From: Periplaneta americana
Taxonomy: Eukaryota; Arthropoda; Insecta; Blattodea; Blattidae
DNA length: 64,000 nt
NCBI RefSeq assembly: GCF_040183065.1
Contig: NC_091131.1
Coordinates: 13,414,300 to 13,478,299 of the forward strand
Direction of reading: 5' to 3'
Shown here piece by piece: positions 49,001 through 56,829 of this stretch. The position numbers were made by a program, and so were the translations under genes. The notes under the pieces were generated by a model, which worked only from the letters and a program-made list of their open reading frames with translations, was not told where the DNA came from and did not search any database. Numbering within the stretch: position 1 is the first letter of the stretch; each line of letters begins with the position of its first letter.

Positions 49001-52000
49001 ACTTATTAAAACTGTATCCATGTTAATTTTTAGATTTGCCTGAAAAGTATAGGTGCATTATAAGAATGTAAGTTTTAATTTTAATGCTCATTTTTTACAA
49101 GTTTGATTTTTTTCATTCAAAAGAAATATTTTCTCAAGTTTTTTTTATAGAAAAGTGAAATTTTCATATATAGGCCTATTTATTTAGTATCCTTACAGAA
49201 TGTTTTCGTAAATCTAATATACCGTATATACGTATTACTGAAGATAGTGTATTGAAAATTTTGAAAATATTCCCATGGAAATTGTTTGTAAGGAAATGAA
49301 TTAACAAAGCAACTACTGTTACATCATAAGCAAAAGATACGTGCCCATGTGTTGTAAAAATGTCAGCTCTATAGCTTCAGCAGGTTTCGAGAAAATAATT
49401 TAATATTCTGATGATAGGAAGTTGCTCACCAATATCACCTTAAAAGCATAATGCGATAAAAGTTTTGTTATGTAATATTAGTTACACTTAAAAGAGATAC
49501 GGTACCTACATAAGTAACTTTGTTTTGTACTGTAATATTGTTTTGATTAGCTTATTGATTACTTTTATAAGGCTAAAGGTACCATCAATATAAATTCCAA
49601 CTTATCGTGTTATACTCAATCTCTTTCTTTGGAATATCACTTTCTTTATGAATAATGTGTTTCATCCACTTAATACAGTATAATATTATACTACTATGGA
49701 ATTTAGTGAATATTCCTTCTTAACTCTTTATTATGTTATTAAGATTTGAAACACAAGTGCAATATTAAGAAATTGATATTAGTACTTTTGTTTTACAGAC
49801 AATATAGATGATATCAAAGAGAAAGAAACCATATAAAAATAACGACATAAAATTTCAAGTTCCGTTTGAAGTTTGTGCACCACTGTTTTCTTAATCCAAC
49901 AGGCTGCTTATTCATATACACAACCCTTCCTTTTTTTATACCTAGCGCTTGATGCCCACGCACGACGTCAAGGTCAGAATAATGCGCTTGCTTTGACTCA
50001 CTGATTTACGTCTTCCTTTATCTTTTACAATAATGTAACGTAAGGCTGTCGTAGCACGGAATCTTACTTCTGGTCTACAGGTCGAGCATCAGCCAGTGAA
50101 ATGCTGCTTAGTGCCCACAACGGCGGAAGCAGGAATGGATTATGAAACATATTTTACAGTAGATGTTGAAAGTGTCGTCTTTCCCCTCGTATACAAGCTT
50201 GACATCGCGAGAATATGTTGTCACTCATTTGTCTAAGCTCATTAACCGAAATTCTTATTATTTACTGTTCAATATTAGTCTAGAGCAGGCATGCCAAAAC
50301 CCTGCACATTGTGCAGTACTCTGTGTGCGATTTGTATGTATTTATTTACACTGCAAGTGGGCAAGCACCCGGTGGCAGTGGTATACACAATATAAACAAT
50401 ACACAAAAAAAAAAAAATAAGGAATACACAATAAATTTACAGTACACAATACAATTATACAATACACAATACAATTTTATACACAATACAATAAGAATAC
50501 ACAATATAATTTAACACAATAATAATAAAACATAAATAAAATACCTAATTTTACAATACAACCTACATAATTATGTATAGGCCCTACATAAGTTTCAATA
50601 GTCTTTCACTTTACTCTCATCTCACTCACTGTAGTGGCACTATGACGCATTTCACTGACACTTTAGAACACATTTCACTGACACTATAGAACACATTTCA
50701 TTGACGCTATAAATTATCACTCATCGGAACTGTTCACTGCACTGTAAAACCATAACTTCACTGACTCACCTCGCTTCACTGATACAACAGTTCAAGTAAG
50801 TCAAATAATTACATCCTTATGCATACTTATAAACAGAATTACATTTAAACTAAACATTTCTAGTCTAAGGCCCTCTTACACGCTATTTTTAAATAATTTA
50901 CAATTCAAACCAAGGCAGTAAACTCGTCAGGCTAGATAAATACACGTCACCTTAAAAAATTAAATGTTGAATGTCACCTTAATTTTAATTTGCACTTGAT
51001 ACACAATTTTTTAAATTATTCTTTAAACTCCTTAAGGAAGGACAGCCCTCAAAGACCGCTGCAGGTAGGTCGTTCCAATCATTTATAGTTCATATTTAAA
51101 AATGAGAATTTACCTACATCCGTTTTCTGTTTCCTACATTTGATTTCAAAATCATGATCGTTCCTACCATAGTACGTTGGCTTTTCTAACCGAGCCGATG
51201 TGCACTTTCTATTCCCCTACCTGGAGGGAGTGAATCGCCTTGGAGGGGAACGCGACTGGGCTATACAGACCTGCAGCAGCCTTTGTTTCAGTAAAGGTAC
51301 TGTCACACGTCGCTACTTTTGCAGCGCTGCAGTACAAAAACTGCGCAACTCTCGTACTGCGACGTGTGAACAACGGTGCAACCCGAAAAGTAGCGGCTGC
51401 CGAACCTGCTGCCCGCTACTTTTTCATGCTGCGCGCAGCTTAGAAGTAGCGACGTGTGAACAGGGTTCTCAGGGTTGCAGCCGCAGCATTTTTGATATCG
51501 GTTTTGTTGAAACTTTCGCTGCGGTTGCGACCAGTGTTACCACCCAAATGTGCCAATGATACTTTTATTGTTTGGATGTGTTTTAATGTTAGATGTGATG
51601 AAAATAAATTATTTGTAACAGTTATTAAATGTACAACACAGTCTGAGCATATTTGCTGACGATATAATTCACTTTTTTAATTTTCTGTAGCGTAGTTTCA
51701 AACAGGAGGGTTGCCAACATTGATTACGTGAATATGCTGTTGGTTATCACTTAAGTATATAGGCGTTTTTGAAAGCTTTATACTAAAAATAATGCCAATT
51801 TCTGAATACTAGTTAGGACAGAAAAGCGAATAATAGATAAGTAAGCTTTCGCATGAGTTTCTTAATAATGCGAACATAACCACAAAATGTATATTGAGAA
51901 GTCAACACGGAGATGGAAACCTGCAGCATGACTGCGGCTGCAAATGTAGCGCCTTGTGTGTGAACAGACTCGCAACCTCCAGTTGCAACTTTTGCTGCAC

Positions 52001-54664
52001 TCGGGTTGCGCAGCACGAAAAGTAGCGTGCAGCGCGCTACTCTTGGCTTACGTGTGAACACTACACGCAACTTTTGCAGCTGCAGTACAAAAGTTGCGCA
52101 GCAAAAGTAGCTACGTGTGAACGTACGTTAACACAGTTTCAGTACGGATGCTTATTTGGCTGTGTCTGTGAATGAGTTATGATAAATAAAGTGAGGAGTT
52201 CACAGATAACGGAGAAGAGAAATTACGAATCATATGGCATAATTGTTATAATGTTTTCCTCATCCAAAAATAATTATTTTAAAATGAAAGGCTTTCATCA
52301 GCCCATGTCGAGGTATAATAGTGTTGTGACAGTTTAGATCAGATTAGTAAAGTTCTCAAAATATGATATTGCCAGGGCTTATTTCTTAATCAGCACTCTC
52401 ACGGCAAAACGAACTTGACAATGGCGTTGTTTTGGAGTCTGTACTAACATAGCCATCAAAGATTAGACGACTTACGACTTTCATTTCATAAACTGGTAAG
52501 TGATGAGAATATAGTGAGGAATACATATGAGGCTCTTGAGATTGTAAGGAACGAAGAAAGCAACTATTTGCAAGGCGGAAAAATTTTCTGGAAAAATATA
52601 TAATGGCAAATTTTGCATCTCACGTCACTATATTATGCTAATATACTTACATTAATAAACCTTTCAACCTGACATAAATAGAATATCGTCGCTTCTCAGC
52701 TTGTAAACTACACTTTTAATTTCTTTCAGTAGGCCTAACGCTTCCAACTTGTCGATACTTGGTCTCAACGTTTTCCAAATAAACTATATGCAAATTTAAT
52801 TCTAAGCTTAATTTATATCATTTATTAATATTAATGTTAATTTATATTGACATAAAGCAAGGAAATGATTTCAGTGTAAAAACTTCACAATGTCCTACTG
52901 CATGTAATTAATTGGGAATATAATATTTTCTTCAACATTTGTACCAATGGTCCCAGTAAATACGTAATACGTAATAATCCTGGATGAACAATGAAAGAGT
53001 AGGGTCTATTACTTTAAAATAATTAGTACCTACTACGTAAAATGAAATACTTGTTCGTTTTTTTTTTTGTTTCGAAATTAGTACAATATTTTTTTCTTCA
53101 AATACTAGTCTATATAAAAATCATATTAATAAATTATGCTTTAAAAACCACTACTTTGTAAAATACAACTGAGTAAGCCTAAAGTTTCTTGTATTACAGT
53201 TGTCAAGTATAGACACTGATAATAACCGTGTTTTTTTTTATTCTGCTAAGTGTGCTTATTATGTCCAAATGCATATTTAATCGAAACCTAGACGCGCAGC
53301 TAAGAAAGAGTAAGAGCGACGCTCGAATGATGCAGTCTGCACAGACCGGCGATCCGCGCAGAAAATTGCACATTTAGAGTCTGATTTCTGACATGCCTGG
53401 TGTAGCGAATGCTGTCAAACTCGTGCTCCAGAGGCGCGAACGAATACGGAGGGGGTGGTTATAGTATCCTGACTGCTACATTTCCCTTGCATTAACACAA
53501 CGTAAGGTAGGGCCCCCGACCGGACATCGGAATGGGGGACTATTTTACCTCCGAATTGTTTTACTTCTCTTGACATCATACATAAAAATATCGGAGAGTG
53601 ATGTGGCAAAAATATAGCGGTTTTTAAGTAGGCAATTTATTTTAATAATATTATTTATTTATTTTTATTGCTAGTAAGTTTGAAATGAATACAAATTAAT
53701 AAATACAATGAAAGATAAACTAGCCCACTCCTGAATGAGTAAGACTCGTGCTCAGGAGGGAATTCCAATACAAACAAAAACAAAATTAAAGTTGAAAGTG
53801 AATACAGATTAAATAGTGTTTAATATGTTTAAGTCCAAACTTCAAATCCAATACATTTTTTTTATTAATTTGGAGAGGATTCGTGATTGAAATATTATTG
53901 GAATAAAATTTGTTTAATAATCTGGGACCTTGATTGATACTATGATAAAAAGCTGCATTGGTTTTACATTTTGGTTCAGACAAACGCAGAGAATTAATAT
54001 TTTTGGTTCTATATTTGAGCCGTTCAGAGCAAAAGTGGTGTAAGTCAAATTTGGGTAACGAGGTTTAAAGTAAAAAATTCTGTAAAATACAGCGCAAAGT
54101 AGCAATTAATATATCCTTCTTGTTATCCACTGACTACTATAACCCTCATTACCCATTATTGACTTACACCACTTCTGCTCTTAATGGCTCATTTATGTAT
54201 ATACCTTTCAAAGTTATTAAAATTTCTATGAAAATATTTTAATGAAGTAAAATAATACATTTGTTTAATGTTATAATGTTTAATGTTATATAGTTATATC
54301 ACCTACACGTAACCCCCAAACTTTTCGGAAGAACAAATCTGCCGATGGAAATAAAATATATGAATAAATCAGATGAATACAATAATCTACATTTAATAAG
54401 CAAAGTTCGCATCATGATTTCAGGGTGCGATGGTTAAAGGAATCTGGACTGTCTGACCGTGAATACAAGTTCTGGGTGATCCAGTTCCCCAAGTGCCAAG
54501 GTCGCGCTGAGAGCTTCACCAGTGTTCGAATCCAGGACTTCTACCCGGCCTTGCTTGTTCTTGTATATGGCGCTGTTATCTCCGTAGGACTTCTTCTTCT
54601 AGAGAAGATGTACTCACATCTGCGAAATCTGAAGTCTCAACGGCTCGACGACAAGAAATATTAG
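24850..54664 (+). CDS. IR75-clade ionotropic receptor, gene B (complete, nine exons)
   Basis: Join 24850-25012, 27718-27881, 29470-29769, 32203-32315, 35656-35826, 41194-41420, 43506-43714, 48519-48790, 54424-54664. The 1860 nt give 619 residues and a stop, near the usual IR75 length. All introns are GT-AG and all phases join. Residues 1-23 form a signal peptide. Residues about 24-210 are the divergent N-terminal region. S1 follows ([20 protein letters not shown] near 262-281, [20 protein letters not shown]). M1 is about 329-346, pore loop 363-380, M3-type segment 392-416 with [10 protein letters not shown] (407-416), S2 about 417-570 with [12 protein letters not shown], and M4 about 580-600. 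IR75 receptors are chemosensory, often acid- or amine-tuned, partnered by IR8a (family knowledge). The start is the ATG that gives the signal peptide. No premature stop was seen, so it appears functional. Confidence 0.92.
25023..25639 (+). repeat. Third copy of the long-arm repeat
   Basis: Starts ATATATAATTTGAACTGGTA only 11 bp after the exon 1 donor and follows the arm at 13919 for about 615 bp. It ends exactly where the mariner element begins. Confidence 0.75.
25640..26541 (-). pseudogene. mariner transposase, truncated and frameshifted
   Basis: On the minus strand three frames give the helix-turn-helix region ([10 protein letters not shown]), then [15 protein letters not shown], then [10 protein letters not shown] and [18 protein letters not shown] with conserved catalytic aspartates, and the end [17 protein letters not shown]. 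The 3' terminal repeat is GGGCTGGATAAAAAGTAATG at 25643-25662. The element is cut at 26541, where LINE sequence of opposite coding strand begins. Frameshifts lie near 26050-26080 and 26400-26450. Fragments like this make up SETMAR-like predictions in insects. Confidence 0.85.
26542..27480 (+). mobile_element. LINE ([10 protein letters not shown] family), decayed
   Basis: Starts at GGAGATGCACTATCACC (the QGDALSP codons) and runs to the MNLR end, with many stops and frameshifts (for example TAA after NPQTIS-like sequence near 26703). It is fused directly to the mariner remnant on its left. Confidence 0.83.
27481..27717. other. Gene B intron, unassigned
   Basis: Intron end leading to the TTGTGTCTCAG acceptor. 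No feature recognised. Confidence 0.5.
27718..27881 (+). CDS. Gene B exon 2: N-terminal region
   Basis: Acceptor gtctcag at 27717, donor gtcagt at 27882, 164 nt. It encodes [19 protein letters not shown] ... [12 protein letters not shown] and [17 protein letters not shown]. The closest sequence in the window is the relic exon at 58084-58244. Confidence 0.9.
27882..28290. other. Gene B intron, unassigned
   Basis: No clear feature before the TA-flanked element. Confidence 0.5.
28291..29404 (+). mobile_element. TA-flanked nonautonomous element X, copy 1
   Basis: Ends CAGGGACATCATTTTATTTT and complement (GATGTCCCGG), with TA on both sides (28289-28290, 29405-29406). 1114 bp with no transposase. 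Copy 2 is at 58631-59777 in the opposite orientation; a scrambled copy is at 29859-31760. A two-base TA target points to the Tc1/mariner group. It ends 65 bp before exon 3. Confidence 0.78.
29470..29769 (+). CDS. Gene B exon 3: N-terminal region
   Basis: Acceptor ttattccag at 29469, donor gtgagt at 29770, 300 nt, in phase 0 at both ends. It encodes [14 protein letters not shown] ... [15 protein letters not shown] ... [15 protein letters not shown], typical of the IR75 extracellular N-terminal domain. Confidence 0.9.
29985..30300 (-). mobile_element. tRNA-derived SINE, family C
   Basis: On the minus strand the head reads GTGTGGCTTAGTGGATAAAG ... GCTGAAAACCCGGGTTC, with A-box and B-box-like segments. 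A body follows that is shared with 61150-61445. The head resembles a tRNA but continues into SINE sequence. Confidence 0.75.
30348..30603 (-). mobile_element. SINE-A, full length
   Basis: Minus-strand copy ending (head side) at CCACAGGTGTGGAC. The B box is slightly mutated (GATTCGACCCC on the plus strand). Confidence 0.85.
31118..31380 (+). mobile_element. SINE-A, full length
   Basis: Plus-strand copy with an A-rich end. AATAAGTGT flanks it on both sides (near 31111 and 31385), consistent with a target duplication inside element X. Confidence 0.85.
31761..32202. other. Gene B intron, unassigned
   Basis: AT-rich intron ending in the TTTGCTGTTTTCAG acceptor. No feature recognised. Confidence 0.5.
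32203..32315 (+). CDS. Gene B exon 4: start of ligand-binding S1
   Basis: Acceptor ctgttttcag at 32202, donor gtgcag at 32316, 113 nt. It encodes [20 protein letters not shown] ... [10 protein letters not shown]. It ends two bases into an arginine codon completed by exon 5. Confidence 0.88.
32426..32472 (+). repeat. (AT)n microsatellite
   Basis: Uninterrupted TA dinucleotides for about 46 bp, immediately left of the large inverted repeat. Confidence 0.92.
32503..33042. mobile_element. Inverted-repeat unit, possibly a Penelope-like element terminus
   Basis: Left arm 32503-32745 and right arm 32795-33042 are reverse complements with small differences, separated by about 50 bp. Both carry CTGAGGATGACCCATAATAG followed by GGTCGAAAC or GGTCTGAAC. 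This combination recalls the degenerate hammerhead motifs in the terminal repeats of Penelope-like elements. No reverse transcriptase is present. Overlapping frames on both strands are palindrome artefacts. Confidence 0.55.
33043..33599. other. Gene B intron, unassigned
   Basis: Nothing firm. May include the upstream part of the decayed LINE that follows. Confidence 0.4.
33600..35375 (+). mobile_element. Second LINE family: C-terminus, 3' UTR and terminal hairpin
   Basis: The frame at 33624-34076 reads [42 protein letters not shown] and [15 protein letters not shown]. This is the region after the reverse transcriptase in CR1/Jockey-type LINEs. The 3' region ends in the hairpin CTGGTAGAGG ... 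CTCTACCAGG around GGCCTGACGGCCTT, followed by AAAT repeats. This supplies a parent for the AAGGCC..GGCCTT modules elsewhere. The 5' part is missing. Assignment of the whole 1.3-kb 3' region to one element is inferred. Confidence 0.65.
34296..34384 (+). repeat. Three 29-bp tandem copies
   Basis: TTTATCGCGTCCCTAGCATT followed by TGTTTAATT is repeated three times without change inside the LINE 3' region. Confidence 0.9.
35376..35655. other. Gene B intron, unassigned
   Basis: A short ACT-rich run near 35378-35398, then AT-rich sequence to the TGTGTTTTAG acceptor. Confidence 0.5.
35656..35826 (+). CDS. Gene B exon 5: S1 lobe
   Basis: Acceptor gtgttttag at 35655, donor gtaagt at 35827, 171 nt. 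It encodes [20 protein letters not shown] and [20 protein letters not shown], the S1 segment that contributes to the ligand pocket. It ends GA, completed by exon 6 to give glutamate. Confidence 0.92.
35848..36053 (-). mobile_element. LINE 3' fragment with 13-bp target duplication
   Basis: The last about 200 bp of the [14 protein letters not shown] family, tail first. AATAAAGTTAAAT stands at 35835-35847 and 36054-36066. The insertion is 21 bp downstream of the exon 5 splice donor and left the donor intact. Confidence 0.88.
36067..36524. other. Gene B intron, unassigned
   Basis: No feature recognised. Confidence 0.5.
36525..37885 (+). repeat. TTTA-type and GAA microsatellites with two copies of a LINE C-terminal tail
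   Basis: Long TTTATTTAATT-type tracts (36525-36955, 37215-37340, 37550-37880) alternate with (GAA)n tracts (near 37088-37205 and 37478-37545). Two near-identical blocks at 36942-37087 and 37331-37478 read [20 protein letters not shown] in one frame. This matches the tail following reverse transcriptase in some LINEs. The 219- and 140-residue open frames are microsatellite artefacts. Confidence 0.75.
37886..37940 (+). repeat. Single AAGGCC..GGCCTT module
   Basis: GTTAAGGCCATGAGGCCTTC after a TTTA tract; a solitary relative of the array at 2322-3492. Confidence 0.75.
37941..38739. other. Gene B intron, mostly unassigned
   Basis: Near 38480-38620 an imperfect repeat based on GACCACGA and AAGGAC gives spurious D/H/K-rich frames. 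Nothing else recognised. Confidence 0.5.
38740..38806 (+). repeat. Two hAT-like terminal sequences in tandem
   Basis: GCTCCGGCACTG occurs at the ends of two consecutive blocks starting GGTGGAGCGGAG (near 38764 and 38800). The same 3' end is at 41132-41143. CAGTGCCGGAGC read inward resembles hAT terminal repeats, but no matching 5' end is seen in the window. Confidence 0.45.
39000..39690 (+). pseudogene. hAT-like transposase N-terminus, frameshifted
   Basis: ATG at 39260 gives [18 protein letters not shown] and continues to a stop at 39557. An A-run at 39537-39544 shifts the frame into 39474-39683, which reads [20 protein letters not shown] with CxxC cysteines. The KRQKTLxSFF start followed by a W..KKEAY.WI..C..GC.VC block resembles the KIAA1586-like hAT proteins (family memory only). 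Sequence similar to the rest is missing, presumably displaced by the next element. Confidence 0.45.
39723..41056. mobile_element. Long inverted-repeat element
   Basis: GAACAACTGGATAATTCCCA at 39723 is mirrored at 41037-41056. The arms (about 470 bp each, to about 40200 and from about 40590) are nearly identical reverse complements. The spacer of about 390 bp holds a second inverted pair, CCGTGGGAATTCTCCAGT near 40297 and its complement near 40561. No transposase. It could fold into a very stable hairpin. Confidence 0.8.
41057..41143 (+). repeat. hAT-like 3' terminus
   Basis: Ends AGCTCCGGCACTG at 41143, 50 bp before exon 6. Probably the right end of the element whose transposase remnant lies at 39260-39690. 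Confidence 0.4.
41194..41420 (+). CDS. Gene B exon 6: end of S1, M1, pore loop
   Basis: Acceptor gcatttcag at 41193, donor gtgggt at 41421, 227 nt. It encodes [19 protein letters not shown], membrane segment [16 protein letters not shown] and the pore loop to ICQEG. Confidence 0.94.
41421..41682. other. Gene B intron, unassigned
   Basis: No feature recognised before the AAT tract. Confidence 0.5.
41683..43080. repeat. (AAT)n/module repeat split by a LINE
   Basis: (AAT)n at 41683-41731 and again at 42962-43031 flank the LINE. The right tract continues into TTTATTTTAGCTGGCAGAG and the palindromic module AAGGCCGTAAGGCCTTCTCT. The LINE therefore inserted into one (AAT)n tract of this repeat class. 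Confidence 0.8.
41734..42960 (-). mobile_element. LINE ([10 protein letters not shown] family), longest copy
   Basis: On the minus strand the reverse transcriptase runs from [19 protein letters not shown] through [20 protein letters not shown] and VYADDVNML to [10 protein letters not shown], then a single TAG (42175-42177) in place of the tyrosine of LYGCETWT. The rest, to MNLRVP, is open (41751-42152). The 3' tail is ACTTACTTACAA type. The N-terminal endonuclease region is absent. Of the copies here it is the least damaged. Confidence 0.88.
43081..43505. other. Gene B intron, unassigned
   Basis: Contains an ATT-rich run near 43240-43280. Ends in the CTTATTTTGCCAG acceptor. Confidence 0.5.
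43506..43714 (+). CDS. Gene B exon 7: M3-type segment and start of S2
   Basis: Acceptor ttgccag at 43505, donor gtgagt at 43715, 209 nt. It encodes [20 protein letters not shown] and the gate motif [12 protein letters not shown], then [19 protein letters not shown]. Confidence 0.94.
43715..44204. other. Gene B intron, unassigned
   Basis: No feature recognised. Confidence 0.5.
44205..44590 (+). repeat. Four tandem copies of a 99-bp unit
   Basis: AAATTACACTACATAC starts units near 44205, 44304, 44403 and 44501 (spacing 99, 99, 98). Each has GATTAAGACATAGAAGCCGA and ends TTTGTTTATTAAT. The last three are nearly identical. No coding capacity. Confidence 0.9.
44608..44840. repeat. Inverted repeat at left end of the piggyBac-like element
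   Basis: CAGTACTCGCGTGGATTACA near 44610 is mirrored by TGTAATCCACGCGAGTACTG near 44817. The near-palindrome GGATTAC(C)ATTGTAATCC is in both and again at 46913, inside the right end of the transposon. Confidence 0.7.
44754..46972 (+). pseudogene. piggyBac-type transposon with broken transposase
   Basis: Translated pieces from about 44890 to 46330 give [20 protein letters not shown], then [45 protein letters not shown] and ITLVGT. This order and spacing match PGBD4/piggyBac transposases and include two DDD-type aspartates (in IDEQL and TTDN). Stops lie at 45554 and 46013 and there are several frameshifts. The right end is AACGAAGGG followed by TTAA (46973-46976). The left end is CCCTTTGG at 44754 preceded by GCAA rather than TTAA. 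Not functional. Confidence 0.82.
46977..47176. other. Gene B intron, unassigned
   Basis: Short unassigned stretch between two elements. Confidence 0.4.
47177..47430 (+). mobile_element. SINE-A, reference copy
   Basis: The tRNA-like head has GTGGAGTAACGGTCAGCGCG (A-box type) and GGTTCGAATCCCGGTCGGGG (B box). The body CTGGTTGAGGTTTTTTCCGG, GCTGGGTAACTTTCGGTGCT and ACAGCGTCGTAAAATAACCC follows, ending in an A-run. Four near-complete copies and two 3' halves are in the window. Presumably transcribed by RNA polymerase III and mobilised by a LINE. Confidence 0.9.
47431..47654. other. Gene B intron, unassigned
   Basis: No feature recognised. Confidence 0.4.
47655..48184. mobile_element. Inverted-repeat element with TGACGTCATTGATGC
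   Basis: Ends AGCGTATTCCGAATCTCACC and its complement near 48163-48182. TGACGTCATTGATGC occurs near both ends (47727 and 48136), the latter within the extended right end. About 525 bp, GC-richer than the intron. No transposase; superfamily unknown. Confidence 0.65.
48185..48518. other. Gene B intron, unassigned
   Basis: Leads to the CTTTTTCTGTTTAG acceptor. Nothing else recognised. Confidence 0.5.
48519..48790 (+). CDS. Gene B exon 8: S2 lobe
   Basis: Acceptor ctgtttag at 48518, donor gtaagt at 48791, 272 nt. It encodes [32 protein letters not shown] and [11 protein letters not shown], then RG split across the junction. Confidence 0.94.
48791..50285. other. Gene B intron, no firm feature
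   Basis: 48830-48960 is a GC-richer stretch with CAGTCATGTCAACTGATGCC that could be a hAT-like end, but no partner was found. The remainder is AT-rich. Confidence 0.4.
50286..53399. mobile_element. Possible 3.1-kb hAT-like element
   Basis: CAGGCATGCCAAA at 50286 and its complement-like TTTCTGACATGCCTG ending 53399 suggest terminal inverted repeats. The 8-bp flanks GTCTAGAG and GTGTAGCG agree at six positions. No transposase is readable inside. A GC-rich inverted-repeat element (51293-52132) is nested within. Confidence 0.4.
51293..52132. mobile_element. GC-rich inverted-repeat element with repeated GTAGC/ACGTGTGAAC
   Basis: GTCACACGTCGCTACTTTTG near 51301 is mirrored by GCAAAAGTAGCTACGTGTGA near 52099. 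Between the ends there are many copies of (A)CGTGTGAAC, AAAGTAGC and TTGCAGC in both orientations, concentrated at the two ends. Such subterminal arrays are typical binding sites for hAT-like transposases. No gene. Confidence 0.65.
53400..54016. other. Gene B intron, unassigned
   Basis: No feature recognised. Confidence 0.4.
54017..54190. mobile_element. Short inverted-repeat element
   Basis: TTCAGAGCAAAAGTGGTGTA at 54022-54041 is mirrored with few changes at about 54161-54183. The arms are about 40 bp (..AAGTCAAATTTGGGTAACGA) and the unit about 170 bp. MITE-like; class unknown. Confidence 0.65.
54424..54664 (+). CDS. Gene B exon 9: S2 end, M4, tail
   Basis: Acceptor tgatttcag at 54423; stop codon 54662-54664. 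It encodes [41 protein letters not shown] and the last membrane segment. A lysine/arginine-rich cytoplasmic tail follows that differs from gene A. Confidence 0.94.
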
Positions 54665-55239
54665 TAACACATGCGCCTGTTAGGAAGTTAGGACCCCTAC
54701 ACAGTGAATTCCACCTCGCTTTATATATACACATTTCTATACCAAGCACTCGTGCTCCATATCCAAATTTCTTAGAAGCACAGTGGGAATGTTCGTCTTG
54801 AACATGTTTTATTTGATCTCAAACGACTTGAATGTCTATCGGTAGTGGTTAATGGTTTCCAATACCGAGCATTTATCTAAGCCATTGGCTGTTCACTGGT
54901 ATCTGTTCCTGATTAATTGTTATCACTTTCAATGTTTGCATATCACACGTGTACGAAGACACAGAGAAGGTTGTGACCAGTCAAATATTGAATGATGTTC
55001 TCATTTACCATACATGTTAAGACGCCAAATCTAACGATTATTTCAAAAATATTAAATCCGTCATTTAAACTTTTTCAGTCTTGCAAAACTGACTGTTTCT
55101 TCAAACGGACATGCCTTCCATTTTTAATTCGTAATCAAGAATTGCAGTGTATATATTGTTGAAAGAACATCTGGACTTGTACACAAACTTTCAAATTATT
55201 GCGTTGTTACATTTGAAGTATCGTGTCATAATGTTATTT
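54665..55239. other. Downstream of gene B
   Basis: Presumed 3' UTR and intergenic DNA. No convincing AATAAA in the first 300 bp and no other feature. Confidence 0.45.
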
Positions 55240-55818
55240 ATGCTCGACCATGCCGAAATGTAGTAATTATACATCTGGTAGCAGCCCTTTAATGGCCCTC
55301 ATTAAAGTACACCTATTCATTAAAGTTGAGGTGTTCCACCAATCAGAAAATACCATTGTAGCAATATGAAAGCGCAAGTATCGATTATTCTCGGATATGC
55401 AATCGAAAGACAACTAGTTCTGTTACTATAATAATTAGCGTTAATTGTAAATAATATTAAAATAAATTCAATTTGTCAGCTCGTTTTTCAATGTCTAATT
55501 CAATTTCAAGGTTATATCAGGATTAATTTTTATTTTACTCTCTAGATTATATCAAGGTCAATGTCGACATTTGTTTCTCGGAAAAAAATCAATACTTTCA
55601 CGTCTGCGCGCATCTCACAATTTACGAGGTATTGCACAAGGTCAGTTCCGCTCCTCAGTCAGATAAGAATAACATGAATACTTATGAATAATTTCAAGTT
55701 AGAAATATGGTCGAGCATAAAAAGTCGTATGAAAATTATGAAACTCGCTTGCGCTCGTTTCATAAACATACTCGCGTCCTAATTACTATCATTATAGGCT
55801 CGTTGCATAATGTACTAT
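55240..55818 (+). repeat. Dispersed GGTCGAGCAT repeat, copy 2
   Basis: Starts ATGCTCGACCAT, has ATGGTCGAGCAT at 55707-55718, and ends CTCGTTGCATAATGTACTA. Slightly shorter than copy 1 in the right palindrome. Confidence 0.75.
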
Positions 55819-56243
55819 TAACCAACTATGTCCGAAACTGTGATTTAATCATTTGACTCTTGCAAACCATTACATTGAACTATGAGAAGTGTTCCTCTAA
55901 CCTGAGTCTTAAACGTTAAAAAAAATTGAAAGTAATTGAGGAACACATTCCTGAATTTTGATGAAGATGGTGAACGTTTTATAAGACTGTAGTGCCATAA
56001 TATTGGTCTTTCTGCGCCAGGTTACAATTACATTGACATCAAACGATCCGAAAATACTCCATTATGGAAATCATCAAAAGAAAACTATATATAGTATCCG
56101 TGATAGCCATCGAATTTGTGGTTCTTGTTCCGGACGGGTCAGGTGTACCAAGACTAGTTTGATTCTTCAATCGTACTTGCTGAAAATAGTCAGAACGTTT
56201 TTTTTTTCTTCCATTCTACAATACTGTGAAAAAATGAAAATAG

Positions 56244-56300
<57 letters not shown>

Positions 56301-56829
56301 ATTCAAAACCTCTTGATATAACTATTTAATTGAAGAATATAGACACGCAACTTAAAATAACTTTAAAGAAAGGCACCAAATATAGAGAACTTTAGTGGAT
56401 AAAGTAATGTCTGAAAAAGTCATGGGAAGGAAACTTGTTGCTTAGAATAAAAAAAAAAAGGAATATAATTGCTGTGAAGCAGAAAATGATCACTTTCTAG
56501 AGCTACTTGTAATAACTTGATATAGGAGCTGATTTGTCTATGATGATTTGTCATTGACCGTAAATGTACGACATTTTGCAGTACAGAATATAAAATTCGT
56601 ACCCAGAGCACTCCAGATACAGAATCTCAATATCGGAATTTGTATGTCATTATACTGAAAACATTTATAAATATTACATCGTCTTATGAATACTATGTTG
56701 ATTTGACAATAGCCAACTAGGCTAACAGATCGATATACTGTGTTCAAATTTGACGATAATTTTTACACTTTGAAGGGATCACAAGCGTCGATAATGTGAA
56801 CAGGTTCTTTGACAGTGGCTATGCATTTG
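55819..56829. other. Intergenic, including A48 homopolymer
   Basis: A run of 48 A residues spans 56252-56299. No clear retroelement precedes it. No exon 1 of a third receptor was found here by eye. Confidence 0.5.
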
